From contig JAISVH010000076.1 of assembly GCA_031271685.1 (NCBI GenBank), forward strand, positions 1-40,105: DNA of 40,105 nucleotides, in the 5' to 3' direction. This document shows positions 32,721 to 40,105 of the stretch, in pieces. Within the stretch, counting starts at the first letter, position 1. Each line of letters starts with the position of its first letter. Origin of the DNA: Eubacterium sp. (GTDB taxonomy: Bacteria; Bacillota; Clostridia; Oscillospirales; Ruminococcaceae). A model generated the notes under the pieces. The model was not told the origin of the DNA and ran no database searches. It was given only the letters and a program-made list of their open reading frames with translations. The position numbers were made by a program, and so were the translations under genes.

Positions 32721-33131
32721 CTATACCCTTCTGCGTTTAGGCGGGCGGCATCCGTTATGAGGGATCGGGGTCACATCTTTAATAAGTCTTACCTCAAGAC
32801 CTGCCGTTTGTAAGGCGCGTATTGCCGCTTCACGCCCGGACCCGGGTCCTTTTACAAACACCTCGACTGTTTTAAGACCATGCTCCATTGCAGCCTTTGC
32901 CGCTGTTTCAGCCGCCGACTGAGCCGCAAACGGGGTAGATTTGCGCGAACCCCTAAAGCCTAACCCACCCGCGCTTGCCCAAGACAGAGCATTTCCGGCA
33001 AGATCAGTGATAGTTACTATGGTGTTATTAAAAGTAGACTGGATATGAGCCGAACCGTTCTCTATGTTCTTACGTTCACGACGCCTGCGTATTATCGGCT
33101 TTTTCCCGCCCTTAGTCTGTTGTTTTGCCAT
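32721..33131 (-). CDS. rpsK: 30S ribosomal protein S11
   Basis: A 136-residue S11 of the platform of the small subunit. Signatures include [44 protein letters not shown] and the end [16 protein letters not shown]. The N-terminal extension is basic ([13 protein letters not shown]). It lies 17 bases after rpsM in the alpha-operon order rpsM-rpsK-rpsD-rpoA-rplQ. Confidence 0.98.
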   Translation of the reverse strand: MAKQQTKGGKKPIIRRRRERKNIENGSAHIQSTFNNTIVTITDLAGNALSWASAGGLGFRGSRKSTPFAAQSAAETAAKAAMEHGLKTVEVFVKGPGSGREAAIRALQTAGLEVRLIKDVTPIPHNGCRPPKRRRV

Positions 33132-33148
33132 TATTTACTCCTCTCAAA

Positions 33149-33520
33149 TTATTTCTTCTTGTTGGCTATGGTCTTTCTAGGTCCCTTGCGGGTTCTTGCG
33201 TTTGTTTTTGTCCTTTGCCCACGAACGGGCAAACCCTTGCGGTGGCGCTGGCCACGATAGCAGTTGATTTCCACTAAACGCTTAATATTCAAAGCGACAT
33301 CACGCCTGAGGTCGCCCTCGACCATATAGCCTGAATTATCAATGACTTCACGGATTTTAGCTTCTTCCTCGTCCGTTAAGTTTTTAACCCTAGTGTCGGG
33401 ATCAATCCCGGCTTTAGCCAATATGTCGTTTGAGGTTCTTCTGCCGATGCCGAAAACATAGGTAAGTCCTATTTCTATTCGTTTTTCTTTCGGCAAATCC
33501 ACTCCAGCAATTCTTGCCAT
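33149..33520 (-). CDS. rpsM: 30S ribosomal protein S13
   Basis: A 123-residue S13 beginning [19 protein letters not shown], with the helix-hairpin [14 protein letters not shown] and the basic C-terminal [16 protein letters not shown]. It contacts the 16S head and P-site tRNA. AAAGGAAA lies upstream of the ATG. It lies 54 bases after rpmJ, the normal gene order. Confidence 0.98.
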   Translation of the reverse strand: MARIAGVDLPKEKRIEIGLTYVFGIGRRTSNDILAKAGIDPDTRVKNLTDEEEAKIREVIDNSGYMVEGDLRRDVALNIKRLVEINCYRGQRHRKGLPVRGQRTKTNARTRKGPRKTIANKKK

Positions 33521-33574
33521 ACTTTATTTCCTTTCTTTTTAGTTTATAAATTATGCCAATCCCAAAAAAGCCGC

Positions 33575-33688
33575 TTAACCTTGCCTTTGCTTATGCTTGG
33601 GATCCTGGCAAATGACCATAACGCGGCCTTTTCGTTTAATAACCTTACATTTGTCACACATAGGTTTAACCGAAGGTCTGACTTTCAT
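33575..33688 (-). CDS. rpmJ: 50S ribosomal protein L36
   Basis: A 37-residue L36 found by translating the short gap between infA and rpsM. It begins [16 protein letters not shown] and ends HKQRQG. The zinc ligands C11, C14, C27 and H32 are present, so this is the zinc-binding form. GGTGG lies upstream of the ATG. The 146-base gap upstream (33689-33834) is AT-rich and shows only a weak TATTGC/GCAATA inverted pair. Confidence 0.95.
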   Translation of the reverse strand: MKVRPSVKPMCDKCKVIKRKGRVMVICQDPKHKQRQG

Positions 33689-33834
33689 TTTATTTGACCA
33701 CCTTTCAACTATTGCAAATTGTGTTTTTGCCGCAATAAATTTAATAAAAACACTTGATACCTATGACAGCTGACTATAGCTTTACCGCAGTGTTTACGGC
33801 ATCTAAAAAATTAAGTGCTATAAAAGTATCTTAT

Positions 33835-34053
33835 CTATTTCGCTCTCCAAGTAATTCTGCCTTTTGTAAGGTCATATGGCGACATTTCGACAGTAACTTT
33901 ATCACCCGGCAGGATACGGATAAAATTCATTCGCAGCTTGCCGCTTACGTGAGCAAGTAGTTTATGTCCGTTTGAAAGCTCAACTTGAAAATTCGCGTTT
34001 GGTAATGCCTCAAGTATAATGCCTTCAACTTCGATTACATCTTCTTTTGACAA
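33835..34053 (-). CDS. infA: translation initiation factor IF-1
   Basis: A 72-residue IF-1, a single OB-fold domain that binds the A site of 30S during initiation. Motifs are [38 protein letters not shown] and [10 protein letters not shown]. The start is taken as TTG at 34051-34053, since AAAAGGAGAG lies ten bases before it and the product then has the canonical 72 residues; a GTG at 34062 would sit on top of the ribosome binding site. It follows the KOW-protein stop by five bases. Confidence 0.93.
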   Translation of the reverse strand: MSKEDVIEVEGIILEALPNANFQVELSNGHKLLAHVSGKLRMNFIRILPGDKVTVEMSPYDLTKGRITWRAK

Positions 34054-34058
34054 GCTAA

Positions 34059-34325
34059 TCACTCTCCTTTTGGGTGCGCCGCGCCAACTCCGAAGTTTAA
34101 GCTATGGAGTTTGACCCTCAATTTTTTATCGGTTATATTTTCAACTTCGATAAACCTTTCAGTTTTTTGAAGATGACGAACGTTTTTCTTTTTAGGATTT
34201 TCAGCTTTACGCCTTCTGCCGTCTGCTATATAGGCAAAGCCATCCTCAAATTTTATAACTGCGTAAAAACTCCCGGAATCACGGCCACTAACGCTTTTAA
34301 CTATCGTTCCACTTTTTATTTCCAT
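34059..34325 (-). CDS. KOW-domain RNA-binding protein (L14e/L6e/L27e-like)
   Basis: An 88-residue basic protein with an N-terminal KOW motif ([20 protein letters not shown]) and a lysine-rich middle ([16 protein letters not shown]). Small proteins of this kind are found between map and infA in many Clostridia and were once annotated as ribosomal protein L14E/L6E/L27E homologues. Its partner RNA is not established. It starts 15 bases after the map stop and ends just before infA, so it is part of the ribosomal operon. Confidence 0.9.
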   Translation of the reverse strand: MEIKSGTIVKSVSGRDSGSFYAVIKFEDGFAYIADGRRRKAENPKKKNVRHLQKTERFIEVENITDKKLRVKLHSLNFGVGAAHPKGE

Positions 34326-34340
34326 TTTAAAGTCCCTGTT

Positions 34341-35096
34341 TTAATGGCTTGTAAGCGTCATAATAAGAGGCTCTCCATCGGTTATAGCCACAGTATGCTC
34401 AAAATGAGCGCACAGGTTTCCGTTTGCCTCCACCACTGTCCAACCGTCCTCTAAAATTCTAACGCTTGGCGTCGTTAAATTTACCATTGGCTCTATCGCC
34501 AACGTCATACCCGGAACCAAACGAGGTCCGCGCCCGACTTCGCCAAAATTAGGAACGTCCGGCTCCTCATGAAGTTTAGCGCCGACACCGTGTCCTATAT
34601 AATCCTTTACGACATGATATCCGGAAAGTTCGCAACAATTTTGAACTGCGCTTGAGATATCCCCGGTTCTGTTTCCGGGCAATGCCATTTTTATTCCTTC
34701 ATAAAGACTTTTCTCGGTCACTAAAAGAAGCCTTTGCGCTTCGCCCGAAATATTTCCGACAGCGAAGGTTTTTGCATTGTCTCCATGAAATCCGTCAAAA
34801 TAAACTCCAACATCGATAGAAACAATATCGCCGTCATTTAAAGTCTTTTTTTTCGACGGTATCCCGTGAATAAGTTCTTCATTCACTGATATGCAAGCGC
34901 TACCTTTAAAACCATTATAGCCTAAAAACGAAGGTTTTCCCCCGTGTTTGCTGATAAAATCGTGAATCAAACGATTGATTTCAAAAGTTGTTATACCTGA
35001 ACTAATAAAGCCGCCCGCATATTCAAGGACTTGCGCCGAAAGTTCGGTTGCTTTCAGCATTCTTGCAAGCTCCGCCGAATTCTTTACAACTATCAT
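34341..35096 (-). CDS. map: methionine aminopeptidase, type I
   Basis: A 251-residue MetAP that removes the initiator Met from nascent chains. The dimetal ligands can be seen in VSIDVGVYFDGFHGDNAKTF (two Asp), VVKDYIGHGVG (His), LAIEPMVN (Glu) and near FEHTVAIT (Glu region). No N-terminal zinc-finger or SH3-binding extension is present. The start overlaps the adk stop as ATGA. Confidence 0.97.
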   Translation of the reverse strand: MIVVKNSAELARMLKATELSAQVLEYAGGFISSGITTFEINRLIHDFISKHGGKPSFLGYNGFKGSACISVNEELIHGIPSKKKTLNDGDIVSIDVGVYFDGFHGDNAKTFAVGNISGEAQRLLLVTEKSLYEGIKMALPGNRTGDISSAVQNCCELSGYHVVKDYIGHGVGAKLHEEPDVPNFGEVGRGPRLVPGMTLAIEPMVNLTTPSVRILEDGWTVVEANGNLCAHFEHTVAITDGEPLIMTLTSH

Positions 35097-35731
35097 GCCA
35101 TTTCCTCAATTGCCTCAAAAATAAGACTTGTGGTCTGCGATATCTCTTTTTGTCCGATAACTATTTTCAATTTTCCCAATTGTTCATAAAAATCAATAAG
35201 CGGCTGTGTTTTTTCATGATATGTCTTCAGTCTCTTAAGCACCGTTTCAGGTTCATCATCATCACGCTGAATAACCTTTCCGCCACAAATATTACATTTT
35301 CCTTCAATTTTTAACGGTCGGTAAATAGTATGGAAAGACGCGCCGCATTTTTCACACATCCGCCTGCCAACTAAACGATCAATAATCTCTTCGTCAGGCA
35401 CGCTTATATTGATCACCGCATCAATGTTAACTCCAATTTTCAAAAGGGCTTCGGCTTGAGAAACATTGCGCGGAAAGCCGTCAAGTATGAAACCGTTTTC
35501 AGCGTCCGGTCTTGCTATTCTGTCTTTCAATATCCCGATAACCAATTCATCCGGCACTAAATCTCCGCTTTCCATATAGCTTTTTGCCTTAATACCGGAC
35601 GGCGTGTTGTTTTTCATTGCTTCTCTCAACATACTGCCGGTAGATATTGGCAAAATCTTATATTTTTCACAAACCTTTTCTGATTGGGTTCCTTTTCCTG
35701 CGCCCGGAGCCCCCAAGAATATCAAATTCAT
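35093..35731 (-). CDS. adk: adenylate kinase, zinc-type LID
   Basis: A 212-residue adenylate kinase (ATP plus AMP to 2 ADP). The P-loop is GAPGAGKGTQ. The NMP-binding region has STGSMLREAM, then LDGFPRNVSQAE. The LID holds CEKCG and CNICGG, four cysteines that bind a structural zinc as in Gram-positive enzymes. It lies nine bases after secY and overlaps map. Confidence 0.98.
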   Translation of the reverse strand: MNLIFLGAPGAGKGTQSEKVCEKYKILPISTGSMLREAMKNNTPSGIKAKSYMESGDLVPDELVIGILKDRIARPDAENGFILDGFPRNVSQAEALLKIGVNIDAVINISVPDEEIIDRLVGRRMCEKCGASFHTIYRPLKIEGKCNICGGKVIQRDDDEPETVLKRLKTYHEKTQPLIDFYEQLGKLKIVIGQKEISQTTSLIFEAIEEMA

Positions 35732-35740
35732 AATAAACTC

Positions 35741-37033
35741 CTATTCCAGGAATCCTTTGTGATGTCTCATCATCATCTGGCTTTCAAGCGAACGGACAGT
35801 TTCAAGAACAACACCTACCACGATAAGGAGTGTAGTGCCACCCAACGAAAGACCCTGAATCTTTGTGACCTGAGTAAAAGCGATTGGAAAAACCGCGATA
35901 AATCCTAAGAAAATCGCTCCGATCAAGGTGATTTTCGAAAGCGAGTTCTGAATAAAGTCAGAAGTCGGCTTTCCAGGTCTGATGCCAGGTATAGCACCAT
36001 TGTTTTTCTTTAGATTATTGGCAATTTCTACTGGATTATACTGCAACGCGATATAGAAGTAGTTGAAGCCTATAATCAATAAGAAGTAAAGAATTCCGTA
36101 TAATATGCTGTTTTGGCTAAAAAGCCTCACAAAACCGTCCCAAAAGCTTGCACCATTTCCGTCAATACCGAAAAAATAAAGAATAGTCTGAGGAAGCGAC
36201 ATAATAGACATTGCAAAAATTATCGGCATAACGCCAGCCATAGCCACCTTAATCGGAATATGCGAAGATTGTCCGCCATACATTTTTCTTCCGACAACTC
36301 TTTTAGCGTATTGAACGGGTATTCTTCTTTCGGCGTTCTGCATAAGAACAACCAACGCTATCATTAAAATATAGATTATAAGGATCACCGGCACCAAAAT
36401 ATAATTTTGCGCTTCTTGAGCCGACATTTGCCTAAATAGCCCGTAAATGTCCATTGGCATTCTTGACACTATACCGGCAAAAAGGATAATTGAGATGCCA
36501 TTGCCAATCCCCTTTTCGCTTATCTGATCGCCCAACCATACAACTAATGTGGCTCCCGCTACAAAACATCCTATAATTGTTATCATAGTAAGCGCGCCAC
36601 CAAAGCCGGAAGTATAGCTTACAGCGCCGACATTGCGAAGACTGATAAAAAATGCGGTCGCCTGAAATATTGCGATACCAATAGCGGCAAGCTTTGTAAT
36701 GCGGTTGATTTTTTTACGTCCCTCATCGCCTTCTTTAGACAGCCTTTCCAGAGCGGGAATAGCAACTGTCAGCAATTGCATGATAATTGAAGCGTTTATA
36801 TACGGAGTTATAGACATCGCAAAAAGCGTACCGTTTCCGAGCGCGCCGCCGGTCATAGTGTCCATAAATTGAAGCAGTGTCCCTTCGCCTATAAGCTCCT
36901 GAATTTTTGCCGGGTCTAAAAACGGGACGAAGAGTGCAGAACCAAAACGGAAAACCAAAATAATAAACAATGTAAACAAAAGCTTTTTGCGAAGTTCATC
37001 GATTTTCCACGCGTTTCTGAAAACTTCAAACAT
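35741..37033 (-). CDS. secY: preprotein translocase subunit SecY
   Basis: A 430-residue SecY, the channel of the Sec translocon, with ten hydrophobic segments. Signatures are ALFVPFLDP (plug region), MSITPYINASIIMQLL, GDQISEKGIGNGISIILFAG and KKNNGAIPGIRPGKPT near the C-terminal loops. Its ATG overlaps the rplO stop by one base (TAATG), so translation is coupled. Confidence 0.98.
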   Translation of the reverse strand: MFEVFRNAWKIDELRKKLLFTLFIILVFRFGSALFVPFLDPAKIQELIGEGTLLQFMDTMTGGALGNGTLFAMSITPYINASIIMQLLTVAIPALERLSKEGDEGRKKINRITKLAAIGIAIFQATAFFISLRNVGAVSYTSGFGGALTMITIIGCFVAGATLVVWLGDQISEKGIGNGISIILFAGIVSRMPMDIYGLFRQMSAQEAQNYILVPVILIIYILMIALVVLMQNAERRIPVQYAKRVVGRKMYGGQSSHIPIKVAMAGVMPIIFAMSIMSLPQTILYFFGIDGNGASFWDGFVRLFSQNSILYGILYFLLIIGFNYFYIALQYNPVEIANNLKKNNGAIPGIRPGKPTSDFIQNSLSKITLIGAIFLGFIAVFPIAFTQVTKIQGLSLGGTTLLIVVGVVLETVRSLESQMMMRHHKGFLE

Positions 37034-37479
37034 TATTCAACCACCTCTGCCTTTCCGCCGGCGCTTTCAATTTTTTGTTTTGCCGCTTCCGAAAACTTTG
37101 TTGCCTTAACGGTAATAGGCTTTGAAATCTCGCCCTTAGCAAGTATTTTAATCCCGTCAAGCGTTTTTCTGATAAGGCCGCTTTCAACAATTGCCGCTTC
37201 GTCAACAATAGCGCCGGACTCAAAACGCTCATCCAAATCAGAAAGATTAACTATTGCGTATTGAGTAGCGAATATGTTATTAAAGCCTCTTTTCGGTATA
37301 CGCATAGCGATTTTTGTTTGACCGCCCTCAAATCCCGGCTTTACACCTCCGCCTGAACGCGCCCACTGACCTTTATGCCCTTTGCCCGCTGTCTTGCCCT
37401 GTCCGCTTCCGTGCCCGCGGCCTATTCTCTTTGACGGTCGGTTTGAACCGAACGCAGGAGATAATTCATGTAGCTTCAT
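37033..37479 (-). CDS. rplO: 50S ribosomal protein L15
   Basis: A 148-residue L15. Glycine-rich basic N-terminus ([21 protein letters not shown]) is the part that threads into 23S rRNA, followed by [15 protein letters not shown]. The C-terminus ends [13 protein letters not shown]. It lies between rpmD and secY in standard order. Confidence 0.98.
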   Translation of the reverse strand: MKLHELSPAFGSNRPSKRIGRGHGSGQGKTAGKGHKGQWARSGGGVKPGFEGGQTKIAMRIPKRGFNNIFATQYAIVNLSDLDERFESGAIVDEAAIVESGLIRKTLDGIKILAKGEISKPITVKATKFSEAAKQKIESAGGKAEVVE

Positions 37480-37510
37480 TTATTTTTCACCCCTTAGTCA
37501 TATACTTCTG

Positions 37511-37687
37511 TTAATGCTCGGTAACTTCTACCAAATAAGAAATACAGTTGATTTTACCTCTTGTTGCCGCATTGTCCGGCTGAATAGTTTCAGAGCCGAT
37601 TTTTTTAAGACCTAGCGAATACGCCGTTGCTATATGACTGTCTTTACGCCCAACCAGAGATTTTTTTAGTTTTATTCTAAGTGCCAT
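37511..37687 (-). CDS. rpmD: 50S ribosomal protein L30
   Basis: A 58-residue L30 beginning MALRIKLKKSLVGRK with the family GLKKIGSETIQPDN segment. The ATG at 37687 is chosen because AAAGGT lies upstream and the family begins here; eight extra residues from 37711 are not conserved. Confidence 0.96.
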   Translation of the reverse strand: MALRIKLKKSLVGRKDSHIATAYSLGLKKIGSETIQPDNAATRGKINCISYLVEVTEH

Positions 37688-37725
37688 TATCTTTACCTTT
37701 CTGATAAACACTATTCTTTACGCTG

Positions 37726-38226
37726 CTATGCGAACAACTCTTTTACTGTTTTCCCCCTGATGGCCGCAACCTGCTTGGCATTGCGGACTGTGGTCAAACC
37801 CTGAACAGTTGCTCTAACGACATTAGTAGGGTTATTTGAACGAAGCGATTTTGTGCGGATATTTTTGATCCCGGCCATTTCCACCACCGCACGAACAGGT
37901 CCGCCTGCGATTACCCCGGTGCCGTCGGGAGCAGGTTTCATAAGAACCGAAGCCGCCCCAAACCTACCGACTATTTCATGCGGAATTGTACTGCCTTTAA
38001 GCGAAATCTCAAACAAATTCTTTTTCGCGTCCTCAATACCTTTACGGATAGCGTCAGGAACTTCGTTTGATTTGCCCATGCCGAACCCGACAATTCCCGT
38101 TCCGTTTCCAACCACAACTAGCGCCGCGATTTTCATGATGCGACCGCCTTTAACAGTTTTTGAAACACGCTTGATATTGACGACTCTTTCGGTTAGCTCA
38201 TATTGCGAAGCATCTAAAAGTGCCAA
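37726..38226 (-). CDS. rpsE: 30S ribosomal protein S5
   Basis: A 166-residue S5. The N-terminal double-stranded RNA-binding domain includes [19 protein letters not shown] and [15 protein letters not shown]; the C-terminal domain includes [19 protein letters not shown] and [13 protein letters not shown]. It shapes the mRNA entry and accuracy centre of 30S. A 90-base gap separates it from rplR. Confidence 0.98.
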   Translation of the reverse strand: MALLDASQYELTERVVNIKRVSKTVKGGRIMKIAALVVVGNGTGIVGFGMGKSNEVPDAIRKGIEDAKKNLFEISLKGSTIPHEIVGRFGAASVLMKPAPDGTGVIAGGPVRAVVEMAGIKNIRTKSLRSNNPTNVVRATVQGLTTVRNAKQVAAIRGKTVKELFA

Positions 38227-38316
38227 TTTGTTATCCTCCTATTATATTTTTATACGCAGGCACGTAACTTTGTTATACTGTTTTAATATTTTTATGTTTC
38301 GCCTGCCCGCCGCTTG

Positions 38317-38676
38317 TCAAAATTTTAGCCCACCCTCGCGCGCGCCATCGGCAAGCGCCGCTACACGACCGTGGTAAACATAACCCGAACGATCAAACAC
38401 AACGCTTTCTATGCCTTTATCCTTAGCCTTTTCGGCAATCATAATACCGACCTTTTTTGCCGCCTCGATATTGCCGCCATAGCCATCGAATTTTTTTTCT
38501 ATAGTGCTTGCCGCGCAAAGAGTAATTCCGGCTTCATCATTGATAAGCTGCGCATAAATATTCATTGAAGAACGAAAGACATTAAGGCGAGGCCTATCGG
38601 CCGTTCCGCTGATCTTTCCGCGCACTCTCTTGTGTCTTTTAAGCCTGTTTAAATTTTTATTCAATGTTTTAATCAT
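38317..38676 (-). CDS. rplR: 50S ribosomal protein L18
   Basis: A 119-residue L18 (5S rRNA-binding). It starts [20 protein letters not shown], with [20 protein letters not shown] and [23 protein letters not shown] later. Its ATG directly abuts the rplF stop. Confidence 0.98.
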   Translation of the reverse strand: MIKTLNKNLNRLKRHKRVRGKISGTADRPRLNVFRSSMNIYAQLINDEAGITLCAASTIEKKFDGYGGNIEAAKKVGIMIAEKAKDKGIESVVFDRSGYVYHGRVAALADGAREGGLKF

Positions 38677-39222
38677 TTATTTCTTACCCTTTCCAGCTTT
38701 TCCCTCTTTGCGGACAATAATTTCGTCAATATATTTAATCCCTTTTCCCTTATAAGGTTCCGGCGGGCGCTTGCCTCTCACTTCAGCGGCAAATTGCCCG
38801 ACCTTTTGCTTATCTATGCCGTTTATAATGATCTTGTTAGGAGAAGGGGATTCAATAGTAATATCATCGTTGTCAGAAACAACCACGGGATGAGAAAATC
38901 CTAGTGTAAGCGTTAAATCTTTTCCCTGTTTAGCGCAACGGTAACCTACTCCGCTTATTTCTAATTCTTTTTTATAACCATTCGTCACACCCTCCACCAT
39001 ATTAGCTATTAGAGTTCGGGTCAGACCGTGAAGAGAGCGATTCTCTTTCGCATCGTTTGGACGAGTTATCTTAATTTCAGAGCCCTCAAGACTTATCGAC
39101 ATGGTTGGCTTAAAGGTTCTGCTGAGCTGTCCCTTAGGACCTTTTACGGTAACTGTGCTCCCATCAATGGCGACATCAACGCCAGCAGGAACAGTTATCG
39201 GCAATCTTCCAATTCTTGACAC
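38677..39222 (-). CDS. rplF: 50S ribosomal protein L6
   Basis: A 181-residue L6. It begins with SRIGRLPITVPAGV and contains VKGPKGQLSRTF and, near the end, VRGKRPPEPYKGKGIKY. The start is taken as GTG at 39220-39222, preceded by AAAGGAGGA. A longer in-frame ORF from 39270 would overlap rpsH by 35 bases and adds 16 non-homologous residues. Confidence 0.96.
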   Translation of the reverse strand: MSRIGRLPITVPAGVDVAIDGSTVTVKGPKGQLSRTFKPTMSISLEGSEIKITRPNDAKENRSLHGLTRTLIANMVEGVTNGYKKELEISGVGYRCAKQGKDLTLTLGFSHPVVVSDNDDITIESPSPNKIIINGIDKQKVGQFAAEVRGKRPPEPYKGKGIKYIDEIIVRKEGKAGKGKK

Positions 39223-39235
39223 GTCTGTTCCTCCT

Positions 39236-39634
39236 TTACCATATAAAAGCAAGTATTTCGCCGCCAACATGTTCAGTCCTAGCCCGCCTATCGGTCATTA
39301 CCCCTTTAGAGGTGGACACTATGGCGATCCCGAGGCCCTTCATTACCTTCGGCATATCCTTGCTGTTTGAATATATTCTAAGACCCGGCTTAGACACGCG
39401 CTTAAGCCCCTGAATGACTTGTGACTTATTCTCAGTATACTTAAGGGTAACCCTGATAACGCCCTGTTTATTGTCCTCAATCACCCTGAAATTTTTGATA
39501 TATCCCTCATCAACAAGAATTTGCGCTATCTGTTTTTTCAGACTTGAACAAGGTATATCAACTGTCGGGTGCTTAGCGGAATTGGCGTTACGTATTCTCG
39601 TAAGCATATCTGCGATAGTATCAGTAATCTGCAT
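39236..39634 (-). CDS. rpsH: 30S ribosomal protein S8
   Basis: A 132-residue S8. [20 protein letters not shown] opens the protein and [25 protein letters not shown] closes it. It binds the centre of 16S rRNA and in some bacteria represses the spc operon. AAGGAGGA precedes the ATG. The 218-base gap to rpsN is unusually long for this operon. Confidence 0.98.
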   Translation of the reverse strand: MQITDTIADMLTRIRNANSAKHPTVDIPCSSLKKQIAQILVDEGYIKNFRVIEDNKQGVIRVTLKYTENKSQVIQGLKRVSKPGLRIYSNSKDMPKVMKGLGIAIVSTSKGVMTDRRARTEHVGGEILAFIW

Positions 39635-39852
39635 GATTTACTTCCTCCTTCTAGATTTTATAGTGAACTAACTTGAAAATAAATTAAAATAATTTTCTGT
39701 AAAACGTGTTAAAGCGAAGATAGCGTGTCATTATTATTTATATTTTCTAAATTAATCAACTATACTGCCATTCTGGCAACCGCAATCCCCACCGCTTTAT
39801 CAAATATAAAAACGGCCGGATTCACTTGAACGGCGGTAGTTTTTGCTGATCC

Positions 39853-40038
39853 TTACCAGCTTGCTTTTCTAACGCCTGGGATTTGACCCTTATAAGCCAG
39901 CTCTCTAAAACAAATTCTGCAAATACCGAACTTGCGCAGATAGGCGTGAGGTCTGCCGCATATTTTACATCTGTTATAAGCGCGAGTAGAAAATTTCGGT
40001 TCTCGTTTTTGCTTAGCAATCATAGATTTTTTTGCCAT
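39853..40038 (-). CDS. rpsN: 30S ribosomal protein S14, zinc-binding type Z
   Basis: A 61-residue S14. Zinc ligands C24, C27, C40 and C43 lie in CKIC and CRIC; it ends [11 protein letters not shown], the conserved end. This short form replaces the longer zinc-free S14 in many Firmicutes. An in-frame reading of 30 further codons after its TAA is treated as chance. It lies 16 bases after rplE. Confidence 0.97.
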   Translation of the reverse strand: MAKKSMIAKQKREPKFSTRAYNRCKICGRPHAYLRKFGICRICFRELAYKGQIPGVRKASW

Positions 40039-40054
40039 ACTCTATTTAATCCTT

Positions 40055-40105
40055 TCACTTTGCAAACGGAGCGCCCATAAGCGCTAACAGCTCTCTGGCT
40101 TCCTC
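40055..40105 (-). CDS. rplE: 50S ribosomal protein L5, 3' end (partial)
   Basis: The last 16 codons before a TGA at 40055-40057 read EEARELLALMGAPFAK, the conserved C-terminus of L5. The rest of the gene lies beyond the window edge. Position before rpsN is the standard spc-operon order. Confidence 0.9.
   Translation of the reverse strand, partial: EEARELLALMGAPFAK

Noticed and set aside
39223-39270. Longer rplF start overlapping rpsH
   Set aside because: A GTG at 39220-39222 has an ideal ribosome binding site and gives the normal L6 length and N-terminus.
39763-39852. In-frame extension of rpsN by 30 codons after its TAA, ending at a TAG
   Set aside because: S14 ends at the conserved KASW; thirty open codons are not improbable, and nothing nearby suggests stop readthrough.

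Overview
The window looks like a chromosomal segment of an anaerobic, low-to-moderate-GC Bacillota of the class Clostridia. The reasons are a cluster for a putative sensory [FeFe]-hydrogenase, a firmicute-style spc/alpha ribosomal operon with a KOW protein between map and infA, strong AGGAGG-type ribosome binding sites, Big2-type surface protein architecture, and purine genes with PurH split into separate enzymes. I cannot name a genus from sequence alone.

Layout. (1) 1-3789, plus strand: DRTGG protein, RsbW/SpoIIAB-like ATPase, HydS-like iron hydrogenase homologue, second DRTGG protein, PHP-domain phosphoesterase. This looks like a redox or H2-responsive signalling set. (2) 3736-6634: a small minus-strand gene (perhaps two), a block of repeats, and a secreted Big2 protein with its own promoter and terminator. 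(3) 6635-14563, minus strand: purine operon in the order purE-purC-purF-purM-purN-purO-purH(AICARFT)-purD, preceded by an AEC permease gene. (4) 15765-22560, minus strand: a degenerate APH-fold protein, a DUF368 protein with an extra soluble segment, a P-type ATPase homologue with eroded catalytic motifs, an unknown membrane protein, and a cofactor-independent phosphoglycerate mutase. (5) 22842-27560, minus strand: alpha/beta hydrolase, membrane-anchored MurF, Ddl and an RluA-type pseudouridine synthase, driven by a consensus sigma-A promoter. (6) 27795-29864, plus strand: an EF-G paralogue with altered GTPase motifs. (7) 30085-40105, minus strand: the spc/alpha ribosomal protein operon from the end of rplE to rplQ.

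Almost every longer intergenic gap is occupied by one system of small, transposase-less, hairpin-rich repeats. I distinguish a composite REP-like element (modules A, B, D; at least seven recognisable copies plus fragments) and two MITE-like elements of about 173 bp flanked by TA. One MITE sits at the centre of a palindrome inside a composite repeat at 921-1389. A sister copy of that repeat at 15501-15759 still has the uninterrupted palindrome, so insertion with a TA target duplication can be read from this window alone. Two repeats reach into gene 3' ends and supply stop codons.

The strongest leads are the nested repeat system, the HydS signalling cluster, and several proteins that keep a family fold but lose catalytic motifs (P-type ATPase, APH-like kinase, EF-G paralogue). 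The membrane-domain MurF and the DUF368 protein with an ectodomain are structural variants of cell-envelope proteins.
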